Source: Guptibacillus algicola (GTDB taxonomy: Bacteria > Bacillota > Bacilli > Bacillales > Guptibacillaceae). From it: a stretch of 64,000 nt of DNA. Positions 55,002 to 64,000 of this stretch are shown piece by piece; the first letter of the stretch is position 1; the number at the start of each line of letters is the position of its first letter. A model generated the notes under the pieces. It did no database searches. It was given only the letters and a program-made list of their open reading frames with translations, and was not told the DNA's origin. Location: the NCBI RefSeq assembly GCF_020171805.1, contig NZ_JAIVAF010000001.1, forward strand, positions 930,001-994,000, read 5' to 3'. Made by a program: the position numbers and the translations under genes.

Positions 55002-55844
55002 TTATTCATTTACCGGAACGACCGCTCCATCATACTCTTCTTTAATGAATGTCTGAATGTCTTCAGATCGAAGAACTTCAACAAGCGTTTGTACCGCTTC
55101 GTTATCTTCATCGCCTTTGTTCACAGTAATCACATTCACATAAGGAGAATCTGATCCTTCAAGTGCAATCGCATCTTCTTGTGGATTCAAACCGGCATCG
55201 ATCGCATAGTTCGTGTTGATCATTACTGCGTCGCCTTCACCTTGCTTATAAATCTGTGGAAGAAGAGAAGCTTCAACATTTGTAGTGAACTCAAGTTCTT
55301 TAGGGTTTTCTGCAATATCCTCAACTTGTGCATCTGTAGGATCAATACCTTCTTCGATCGTGATCAAGCCTTTTGCTTCTAATAATGAAAGCATACGACC
55401 GTGGTCAGATACAGAATTACTCATGATGATTTCTGCACCTTTTGGTAATGCATCAAGGTTTTCGTACTCTTGAGAATACACGCCGATCGGTTCGATGTGA
55501 ATGCCGCCAGCATTAACAAAATCATAATTTTCGTTTTCTTCCATCTGAAGATCCATGTATGGAACGGTTTGGAAGTAGTTTGCATCTAATTCGCCATTAG
55601 CTAGTGTCTTGTTGGGTAGAATATAATCTTGGAATCGTTCAATTTCAAGAGTTATCCCTTTTTCTTCAAGAAGCGGTTGCGCTTTTTCTAAGATTTCAGC
55701 ATGTGGTACGTTTGATGCTCCTACAACTAGCTTCGTTTCTTCATTTTCTGAGCCAGAAGTTTCACTGTTTCCACCGTTATTGCCTCCACAAGCTGCTAGT
55801 GCTGCAAGAGCAAGAACTGACAGTATGACTAATAGTTTTTTCAT
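55002..55844 (-). CDS. metQ: Methionine ABC transporter substrate-binding lipoprotein
   Basis: 280 residues. Signal peptide LLVILSVLALAALAACGGN with lipobox LAAC; NlpA/MetQ fold: LVVGASNVPHAEILEKAQP, YFQTVPYMDLQ, GAEIIMSNSVSDHGRML and VMINTNYAIDAGLNP. Binds D/L-methionine. Last gene of the metNIQ operon, 19 bp after the permease. Confidence 0.93.
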   Translation of the reverse strand: MKKLLVILSVLALAALAACGGNNGGNSETSGSENEETKLVVGASNVPHAEILEKAQPLLEEKGITLEIERFQDYILPNKTLANGELDANYFQTVPYMDLQMEENENYDFVNAGGIHIEPIGVYSQEYENLDALPKGAEIIMSNSVSDHGRMLSLLEAKGLITIEEGIDPTDAQVEDIAENPKELEFTTNVEASLLPQIYKQGEGDAVMINTNYAIDAGLNPQEDAIALEGSDSPYVNVITVNKGDEDNEAVQTLVEVLRSEDIQTFIKEEYDGAVVPVNE

Positions 55845-55863
55845 GGTTTCTCTCTCCTTTTTT

Positions 55864-56532
55864 CTATCTTTTATCCATAGCTCGCGTCGTTACATCTCCA
55901 ATAACCTGGAGAACCGCAACAATGACGAGTATCAATACTGTTGCTACGAGTGTTACATCTGGGTTATTTCGTTGGAAACCATCTAGATAAGCAAGGTCAC
56001 CTAGACCTCCAGCCCCAACCACACCTGCCATCGCTGTATAACTCACTAGTGCGATTGCAGTTACGGTAATACCTGATATTAATGCTGGCATAGCTTCAGG
56101 AAGTAGAACTTTAAAGATAATTTGGCCATTCGTCGCTCCCATTGCTTGAGATGCTTCGATGACGCCTCTGTCCACTTCTCTTAGAGCAATTTCGACCATT
56201 CGTGCATAAAATGGCGCAGCCCCCGCAATAAGTGCTGGCAATGCTGCATTTGCACCAAGCATGGTTCCAACAATGTAAACAGATAGTGGAATAAGTAAAA
56301 TAATTAATATGATGAAGGGAATCGAACGAAACAGATTGACTACCCCTGCAACGATTCCATTAACAAACTTATTTTCCCAGCTGTTTCCTTTTGAAGTTAA
56401 GAAAAGGAGGAGTCCAAGCGCAATGCCTAAGATGAACGTTGCAAATACGGATATTGCGGTCATATACATCGTTTGTAATGAAGCTTCCCACATATCCTCC
56501 CAACGCACATTTGGAAATAATGAACTAAGCAT
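55864..56532 (-). CDS. metI: Methionine ABC transporter permease
   Basis: 222 residues, five helices. EAA loop IEASQAMGATNGQIIFKVLLPEA (~135-157) couples to MetN; RSIPFIILIILLIPLS helix precedes. Overlaps the end of metN by 8 bp. Named metP in B. subtilis nomenclature. Confidence 0.93.
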   Translation of the reverse strand: MLSSLFPNVRWEDMWEASLQTMYMTAISVFATFILGIALGLLLFLTSKGNSWENKFVNGIVAGVVNLFRSIPFIILIILLIPLSVYIVGTMLGANAALPALIAGAAPFYARMVEIALREVDRGVIEASQAMGATNGQIIFKVLLPEAMPALISGITVTAIALVSYTAMAGVVGAGGLGDLAYLDGFQRNNPDVTLVATVLILVIVAVLQVIGDVTTRAMDKR

Positions 56533-57550
56533 TTGGAATCACCTCAACTTTCACTTGCCCCCGCGCATAATTCAAAGCGTTATCGATCGCAGATTCATCA
56601 CCTTTTAGTAAGACAGATAACTTGCCATACGGTCCATCCTGAGTGTGAGTGACCTTACCTTGAATAATGTTTACTTCAACCTGATACTCTCTGATCAACT
56701 GAGTTACGAGTGGTGATCCAGTAGCACCTTTCACAAATGTAAATTGTACGAGCGTACCATCCGCTCCTTCACTTAGATGTGATATCGATTCTTTCATTTC
56801 TTCAGGCTCACTCAATTGATTAACGAAGTCTCTAGTGATCGGCTGCTCTGGATGATGAAAGATATCAAGAACTGGACCTTCTTCCACAACGCTTCCGCCT
56901 TCCATAACGGCAACACGGTGACATATCTTTCTTATTACGTGCATCTCATGTGTGATCAGCACAATCGTTAATCCCAGCTCTTTATTAATCTTCTTTAGCA
57001 AGTCTAAAATGCTATCTGTTGTCTTCGGATCCAAAGCAGAAGTTGCTTCATCACAAAGTAACACTTTAGGATTGTTAGCAAGTGCCCTTGCAATTCCAAC
57101 GCGTTGCTTTTGGCCACCACTTAACTGAGAAGGATAGGCATCTTCTCTCCCAGTTAATCCAACAAGATTGACTAGTTCTTCTACGCGAGCTTTTCGTTTC
57201 TCTTTCGGCATACCTGATATTTCAAGTGGAAAAGCGATATTTTCCTTTACAGTACGGGACCAAAGAATATTAAAATGTTGAAATATCATTCCTATTTCTT
57301 GTCTTGCCAACCGAAGGTCCTTTTTCTTCAGCTTAGATAACGCTTTGTCATCTACGGTTACGCTACCTTCAGTAGGTCTTTCTAGTAAATTCAGCATCCT
57401 GATCAGCGTACTTTTACCAGCGCCACTATATCCGATTACTCCGAAAATTTCGCCTTTTTCAATTGTAAGATCAGTATTCTTCACGGCTTCAACTGGTCCT
57501 GAAGCTGCAAAAAAAGTTTTCTTTATTCCTTTTAACTCAATCATCTGCAC
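56525..57550 (-). CDS. metN: Methionine ABC transporter ATP-binding protein
   Basis: 341 residues. Walker A GYSGAGKST (~38-46), signature LSGGQKQRVGIARALA, Walker B VLLCDEATSALDPKTT, H-loop LITHEMHVIRKI, and a C-terminal NIL/ACT-like domain (~260-341) that senses intracellular methionine and inhibits transport. First gene behind the SAM riboswitch. Confidence 0.95.
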   Translation of the reverse strand: MQMIELKGIKKTFFAASGPVEAVKNTDLTIEKGEIFGVIGYSGAGKSTLIRMLNLLERPTEGSVTVDDKALSKLKKKDLRLARQEIGMIFQHFNILWSRTVKENIAFPLEISGMPKEKRKARVEELVNLVGLTGREDAYPSQLSGGQKQRVGIARALANNPKVLLCDEATSALDPKTTDSILDLLKKINKELGLTIVLITHEMHVIRKICHRVAVMEGGSVVEEGPVLDIFHHPEQPITRDFVNQLSEPEEMKESISHLSEGADGTLVQFTFVKGATGSPLVTQLIREYQVEVNIIQGKVTHTQDGPYGKLSVLLKGDESAIDNALNYARGQVKVEVIPNA

Positions 57551-57603
57551 ACATCCTTTTTAGGTACGACGTCCCATGACCACTATTTTTTTATTTCTTA
57601 AAC

Positions 57604-57639
57604 TAAAAAGTGCCTCTCCGCTATGAGCAGAAAGGCACT
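57604..57639 (-). terminator. SAM-riboswitch terminator
   Basis: AGTGCCT (57609-57615) / AGGCACT (57633-57639) with an inner extension and a T-run on the minus strand, between aptamer and metN. Confidence 0.85.
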
Positions 57640-57649
57640 GAAAAATCGA

Positions 57650-57768
57650 TGTCTTTCTCTCATTTCTCAAAGCAATTGCTTTGCAGGAATTGGCACCTTC
57701 TCAAACATATTGTTTGTTGGTTGCCGGGCTTCACAGGGCCAGTCCCTCCACCTCTCTGAATAAGAGAT
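57650..57768 (-). promoter_or_regulatory. SAM riboswitch (S-box, SAM-I)
   Basis: Minus strand contains CTTATTCAGAGAGGTGGAGG, GGACTGGCCCTGTGAAGCCC, GGCAACC, AAGGTGCCAATTCCTGCA and the closing TGAGAGAAAG in S-box order, with the kink-turn and pseudoknot partners. Controls metNIQ by premature termination when SAM is abundant. Confidence 0.95.
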
Positions 57769-57810
57769 ATTTAGTTATTAACACGTTACTCTGGTTAAGT
57801 ACTAAATCGA

Positions 57811-57839
57811 ATTCTAGCATGGGACTTTTAGTGTGTCAA
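57811..57839 (-). promoter_or_regulatory. Sigma-A promoter of metNIQ
   Basis: Minus strand TTGACA (57839-57834), 17-nt spacer, TAGAAT (57816-57811), 43 bp before the aptamer. Confidence 0.85.
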
Positions 57840-57863
57840 TCGATGAGTAAAAAGTTTGAATTT

Positions 57864-58892
57864 TTAAATAACCTTTAACTTTTTGCCTCTCTTGTTTGCT
57901 TCTTCTGAAAGCTTTTTATACGTTGAGATCTTCTCTACATCTGCATTTCCACCGCTAATAACCGCACCAATTCTCTCGCCTTTTATACTGCCGCTTAAAA
58001 GTGCCGCAACTGATGCTGCTCCGGCACCCTCGACAAGCGTTTTCTGCCGCTGAAGCATAAAGATGATGGCTGACGCTATCCTTTCTTCACTCACGGTAAC
58101 CATATCATCAACAAGGTCTTCAATGATTGGATATGTCATTTGACCTGGCTCTTTCACAGAGATACCATCTGCAATTGACTTTGCAGAAGATAATTGATCT
58201 GGTCCTATTTTATGAAAACGATTCCATGTAGCTGAGGCTTCAGCAGCTTGAACACCGATAAGCTTCACATGTGGGAAGAACTCTCTGATAGCGACCGCCA
58301 TGCCAGCTAGTAGACCACCACCTCCAACTGGAACTAGAATAGTGTCTAAATCCGGGCACTGTTGCATCATTTCTAGTGCAATCGTTCCCTGACCAGCCAT
58401 AACATCTTCATCATCAAAGGCGTGTACAAATGTTGCTCCTCGTTTCAGTTGATCTTCTTGTGCAGCTTTGAAAGCTTCATTATAGGAATCGCCTTCAAGA
58501 ACAATTTCAGCACCATATGATTGTGTAGCTTCAATCTTACTTATCGGGGTATGGGCTGGCATGAATATTTTTGATTTGATTCCTTTTGATGCGAGGGCTA
58601 CTCCTTGCGCATGGTTCCCTGCCGATGCAGCTACAATACCCCTCGCAGCTTCTATGTCTGTTAACTTCGAAACTTTATTAAAAGCACCGCGTAACTTGAA
58701 AGAACCTGTCCGCTGTAAGTTCTCCATCTTTAAGTAGACATCTTTACCTGTTAATTGATCAAGTGTATGTGACCGTTGTAACGGGGTTCTGTGGACGGCT
58801 CCAAGTAAGTTCTCCATTGCTTTTACGACATGAACGTTGTATTTCCCCTGATAATTCCCAAGTTCCTCACACTCCTGAATGCAGATTTTCAT
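57864..58892 (-). CDS. ilvA: Threonine ammonia-lyase without ACT regulatory domain
   Basis: 342 residues, PLP fold type II. Lys of RTGSFKLRGAFN (~62-68) binds PLP; SAGNHAQGVA binds the substrate; PVGGGGLLAG (~190) is the phosphate loop; VEGAGAASVAAL near 290. It ends at the catalytic domain, so isoleucine feedback through ACT-like domains is absent, as in catabolic TdcB-type enzymes. Overlaps leuD by 26 bp; the GGAGG before its ATG is unusually far (15 nt), bridged by a CTGG/CCAG mini-hairpin. It supplies 2-oxobutanoate for isoleucine. Confidence 0.9.
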   Translation of the reverse strand: MKICIQECEELGNYQGKYNVHVVKAMENLLGAVHRTPLQRSHTLDQLTGKDVYLKMENLQRTGSFKLRGAFNKVSKLTDIEAARGIVAASAGNHAQGVALASKGIKSKIFMPAHTPISKIEATQSYGAEIVLEGDSYNEAFKAAQEDQLKRGATFVHAFDDEDVMAGQGTIALEMMQQCPDLDTILVPVGGGGLLAGMAVAIREFFPHVKLIGVQAAEASATWNRFHKIGPDQLSSAKSIADGISVKEPGQMTYPIIEDLVDDMVTVSEERIASAIIFMLQRQKTLVEGAGAASVAALLSGSIKGERIGAVISGGNADVEKISTYKKLSEEANKRGKKLKVI

Positions 58893-59454
58893 AATGCTGG
58901 ATTTTTTCCTCCAGCGAAAGGGTACGTGATACTTCGTCCCAACCGTTTAACAGCATTTCCTTCCAATAAGGATCGATATCAAACGATACATGTAATCCCT
59001 CGTGGTCCTTGATTTGTTGGTCTTCAAGGTGGACTGTTAAAGAATAACCATCGAACGCTTTCGAGAACAATTCTGAGATGGTTTCTTGAGGAAGCGCGAT
59101 TGGGAGAATGCCATTTTTGACGCAATTATTATAAAAGATATCGGCGAAGCTTGGTGCAATGATCACTCTAAACCCATAGTCAAGCAGTGCCCACGGAGCA
59201 TGTTCTCTTGAAGAGCCGCATCCGAAGTTTTTTCCTGCTACAAGGATGGATGAAGATCGGTACTGCTCTTCATTTAATGAGAAATCAGATCGTGCGACTC
59301 CATCATCGTCAAAACGCCAGTTATAGAACAAAAACTGTCCAAATCCTTGCCGCTCGATCCGTTTCAAAAATTGCTTTGGAATGATTTGGTCAGTGTCCAC
59401 GTTCACCTTTTCTAGTGGATAAACGATACCAGTATATTCGTTGATTGGTTCCAT
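58867..59454 (-). CDS. leuD: 3-isopropylmalate dehydratase small subunit
   Basis: 195 residues. Swivel domain of the aconitase superfamily: VNVDTDQIIPKQFLKRI (17-33), GKNFGCGSSREHAPWAL (~73-89) with the conserved SSREHA, FADIFYNNCVKNGILPI. Pairs with LeuC to isomerise 2- to 3-isopropylmalate. 12 bp after leuC. Confidence 0.96.
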   Translation of the reverse strand: MEPINEYTGIVYPLEKVNVDTDQIIPKQFLKRIERQGFGQFLFYNWRFDDDGVARSDFSLNEEQYRSSSILVAGKNFGCGSSREHAPWALLDYGFRVIIAPSFADIFYNNCVKNGILPIALPQETISELFSKAFDGYSLTVHLEDQQIKDHEGLHVSFDIDPYWKEMLLNGWDEVSRTLSLEEKIQHYENLHSGV

Positions 59455-59466
59455 ACGTTCACTCCT

Positions 59467-60879
59467 TTAAACGACAGTCGGCTTCATTTTTCTAGCATCG
59501 GTAAATTTGCCTTCCAAAGCTGCGGCTGCTGCCATAGCAGGACTAACAAGATGTGTTCTAGAGCCATTCCCTTGTCGACCCTCGAAATTACGATTCGAAG
59601 TTGAAGCACATCGCTCACCTGGTGGAACAATGTCGTCATTCATCGCAAGACACATACTACATCCTGCCTCTCTCCATTCAAAACCAGCTTCCATAAATAC
59701 CTGGTGAAGTCCCTCGGCTTCGGCTAGATCTTTAACTGATTTAGAGCCTGGCACCACAAGAGCCCGAACATTACTGTGTACCTTTCTTCCTCGAACAATG
59801 TTTGCTGCTGACCTTAAATCACTAATTCGTGAATTTGTACAAGAACCAATGAAAACATGTTGAATGTCGATGTCCTGAATCGCCATCCCTGCTGTTAAGC
59901 CCATGTAAGTCAATGCTTGAGAAATCGCCTTCTGATCACCTGGATCTTCATAATCCTCTGGAAAAGGTACTCTTCCGTAAACGGAGGTTCCCATCGAAGG
60001 GTTCGTTCCCCATGTCACCTGCGGTTCGATTTCATCAGCGTGTATTTCTAATACGCTATCGTACTCTGCTCCTTCATCTGTCGCTAGGCTTTTCCATTCC
60101 ATTACGGCCTCTTCAAAAGCTTCGCCTTTTGGAACGTGTCTTTTGCCCTTTAGATAGTCGAAGGTCACCTCATCAGGACTGATCAACCCTGCTTTAGCAC
60201 CTGCTTCGATCGACATATTACAAATCGTCATCCGTTCTTCCATAGACATGTTTCGAATCGCTTCACCAGTGTATTCTAATACGGCACCTGTCCCAGCATT
60301 CACGCCGAATTTTGCGATGATCGCAAGAATAATATCCTTCGCTGTCACACCTGCACCTGGCTGACCGTTCACTCGAACTTCGATTGTTTTCGGAGGGGAC
60401 TGCCAAAGCGTTTGTGTTGAAAGAACGTGTTCGACTTCACTCGTTCCGATACCAAAAGCAAGTGCTCCAAAAGCACCATGAGTCGAAGTATGACTATCTC
60501 CACACACAATTGTTTTACCTGGTTGAGTTAACCCTAGTTCAGGACCAATTACATGGACAATCCCTTGATCTGGATGGTTGATATCCGCAATTTCCACACC
60601 GAATTCTTTACAGTTTTCTTCAAGCTTCTCCATCTGCACTTTTGATACAGGATCATTAATAATGTGCCGTGCTATTGTAGGAACATTATGATCCATCGTT
60701 GCAAACGTCAATTCAGGTCGTCTAACCTTCCGTTGGTTCATCCGCAGGCCTTCAAAAGCCTGCGGAGATGTCACTTCATGAACAAGATGCAAATCGATAT
60801 AAAGTAAATCTGGACTACCTTTTTCTCTATGAACGATATGTTTATTCCAGATTTTTTCAATAATTGTTTTTGGCTCCAC
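59467..60879 (-). CDS. leuC: 3-isopropylmalate dehydratase large subunit
   Basis: 470 residues. Three cluster Cys: VIGSCTNSR (~345), and CSMCLAMN (CxxC, ~405-408). [29 protein letters not shown] region also conserved. [4Fe-4S] enzyme, hence iron-dependent. A GTG at 60879 is chosen as start: AGGAGG (60886-60891) lies 6 nt upstream, whereas the ATG at 60885 directly abuts it. Product then starts [11 protein letters not shown]. Confidence 0.94.
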   Translation of the reverse strand: MEPKTIIEKIWNKHIVHREKGSPDLLYIDLHLVHEVTSPQAFEGLRMNQRKVRRPELTFATMDHNVPTIARHIINDPVSKVQMEKLEENCKEFGVEIADINHPDQGIVHVIGPELGLTQPGKTIVCGDSHTSTHGAFGALAFGIGTSEVEHVLSTQTLWQSPPKTIEVRVNGQPGAGVTAKDIILAIIAKFGVNAGTGAVLEYTGEAIRNMSMEERMTICNMSIEAGAKAGLISPDEVTFDYLKGKRHVPKGEAFEEAVMEWKSLATDEGAEYDSVLEIHADEIEPQVTWGTNPSMGTSVYGRVPFPEDYEDPGDQKAISQALTYMGLTAGMAIQDIDIQHVFIGSCTNSRISDLRSAANIVRGRKVHSNVRALVVPGSKSVKDLAEAEGLHQVFMEAGFEWREAGCSMCLAMNDDIVPPGERCASTSNRNFEGRQGNGSRTHLVSPAMAAAAALEGKFTDARKMKPTVV

Positions 60880-60896
60880 ACCCATCCTCCTCTCGA

Positions 60897-62003
60897 TCAC
60901 GCATAAGCTTCCATGATTCCAGCCGTAGCATTGTCTTCTGCCAATTGAAGGATCACTTGATTGATCATCTTGTCTGTACTAAGGCCACGCTTCCCTTTTT
61001 TCACAAGATCACTTGTGAAATATCCGGCTTCAAGTACTTCCTTAACAGCCTTGTCAATTGCTTCAGATTCTTCCTTCATATTGAAGGAATGATTCAACAT
61101 CATTGATGAGGATAGGATCATTGCTAGTGGATTCGCAAGGTTTTTCCCAGCGATATCAGGCGCTGAACCGTGAACAGGTTCATACATTCCAAATCCATCT
61201 TTTCTAAGACTTGCTGATGGAAGCATACCCAATGACCCTGTAATCATAGATGCCTCGTCACTCAAGATGTCTCCGAAAAGATTCTCTGTTACGATTACGT
61301 CAAAGTTCGCAGGATTTTGGACGATTTTCATCGCCGCAGCATCTACAAGCATGTGCTCCACGTCGACATCTGGATAATTCGCTGCCTTTTCATTTACGAT
61401 TTCGCGCCACATTCTACTCGATTCTAGAACATTCGCTTTATCGACACTCGTTAACTTTCTATTTCGTTTCCTGGCTGCTTGAAATCCCTGGTCAACAATG
61501 CGTTCGATTTCTTCTCTTGTATAGGAAAGGGTGTCGACAACGCGATCCCCATCCTCTCTTCGTTCACTCGGTGTACCAAAATACAGACCACCAGTTAGCT
61601 CTCGTACAATCAGCATATCGACACCTTTGATGCGCTCTTCTTTTAAGGGCGATGCATCTAAGAGGCTGTCATACGCTTTAACTGGACGTAGATTTGCAAA
61701 CAATTCAAGCTCTTTTCGAATTTTTAGAAGGCCTTTTTCAGGACGAAGGTTTCGGGGCAGATCATCCCATTTCGGTCCGCCTACCGCGCCTAATAGAACC
61801 GCGTCAGATTCTTTACACACATCAAGTGTTTCTTTAGGCAACGGCTCACCTGTTTCATCAATAGCTGCACCACCAATGACGCCTTTTTGAAATTCGAATG
61901 TGTGGCCGAATCGATCTGCTACGGCATTTAGAACTTTAATCGTTCCCTCCATTACCTCTGTGCCAATTCCATCTCCTGGTAATACCGCAACTGTTTTCTT
62001 CAT
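60897..62003 (-). CDS. leuB: 3-isopropylmalate dehydrogenase
   Basis: 368 residues. [12 protein letters not shown] at 7-18, the arginine cluster [23 protein letters not shown] (~85-107) binding isopropylmalate, [21 protein letters not shown] (metal Asp) and [17 protein letters not shown]+-dependent oxidative decarboxylation. Located between leuA and leuC. Confidence 0.96.
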   Translation of the reverse strand: MKKTVAVLPGDGIGTEVMEGTIKVLNAVADRFGHTFEFQKGVIGGAAIDETGEPLPKETLDVCKESDAVLLGAVGGPKWDDLPRNLRPEKGLLKIRKELELFANLRPVKAYDSLLDASPLKEERIKGVDMLIVRELTGGLYFGTPSERREDGDRVVDTLSYTREEIERIVDQGFQAARKRNRKLTSVDKANVLESSRMWREIVNEKAANYPDVDVEHMLVDAAAMKIVQNPANFDVIVTENLFGDILSDEASMITGSLGMLPSASLRKDGFGMYEPVHGSAPDIAGKNLANPLAMILSSSMMLNHSFNMKEESEAIDKAVKEVLEAGYFTSDLVKKGKRGLSTDKMINQVILQLAEDNATAGIMEAYA

Positions 62004-62019
62004 CCTTTTTAACCTCCTT

Positions 62020-64000
<1,981 letters not shown>

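Overview
The window is a moderately AT-rich stretch of a Bacillaceae chromosome from a spore-former. Three things point there. The gene order yuiH-yuiF-yuiD-yuiC-yuiB-yuiA-yumB-yumC, then yutM-dapF-yutK-yuzB-yutJ-yuzD-yutI-yutH-yutG-yutF-yutE, then yutD-yutC-lipA-lytH-yunB-yunC-yunD-yunE-yunF, follows the Bacillus subtilis chromosome almost gene for gene. Sporulation genes are present (yutH, yutC, yunB, lytH, a Spo0E-type phosphatase). Ribosome-binding sites are strong AGGAGG types with frequent TTG/GTG starts. I cannot name the species; several Na+-coupled carriers would fit a salt- or alkali-tolerant Bacillus relative, but that is inference.

Layout. 1-8541: core block with a YuiH-type molybdoenzyme (cut by the window edge), the YuiF carrier, yuiD/C/B/A, a NUDIX hydrolase, a type II NADH dehydrogenase and ferredoxin-NADP reductase. 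8551-9242: terminator, a small gene and an array of six TATCAGCGA boxes spaced 20-21 bp. 9243-19477: an accessory carbohydrate island with an SDR dehydrogenase and, on the minus strand, two TIM-barrel isomerase-type enzymes, two Gfo/Idh/MocA dehydrogenases, a ThuA-like protein, an ABC importer without its ATPase, and a LacI regulator with four matching operators. 19600-20675: two tandem Cys-rich, probably spore-surface proteins. 20829-33478: yut/lip/lytH block. 33506-37312: a two-subunit NSS carrier with a 34-residue small subunit, and an NhaC-family carrier behind a lysine riboswitch. 37320-41657: yunB-F.

41716-42175 holds four ~120-bp units with covarying hairpins, at the point where B. subtilis synteny stops. 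42202-47359 is a Fur-type iron module: a YcgT-like reductase and a siderophore ABC importer. 47464-52733 is the complete sufCDSUB Fe-S assembly operon. Then follow a small orphan gene, yurZ, ldh with a Rex-type operator, and metNIQ behind a SAM riboswitch. From 57864 to the right edge lies ilvC-leuA-leuB-leuC-leuD-ilvA, with ilvC cut by the window.

How it works together. The left and middle blocks are respiratory, redox, Fe-S and sporulation housekeeping. The right half links iron acquisition, Fe-S assembly, fermentation redox balance, methionine uptake and branched-chain amino-acid synthesis; LeuC, LipA and the Suf proteins all depend on iron. The least ordinary parts are the sugar island, which looks like an oxidative (3-keto-sugar type) route with a MalF-like permease loop rare in Gram-positives, and the two kinds of intergenic repeat. 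No mobile element, prophage, CRISPR array, tRNA or rRNA was seen.
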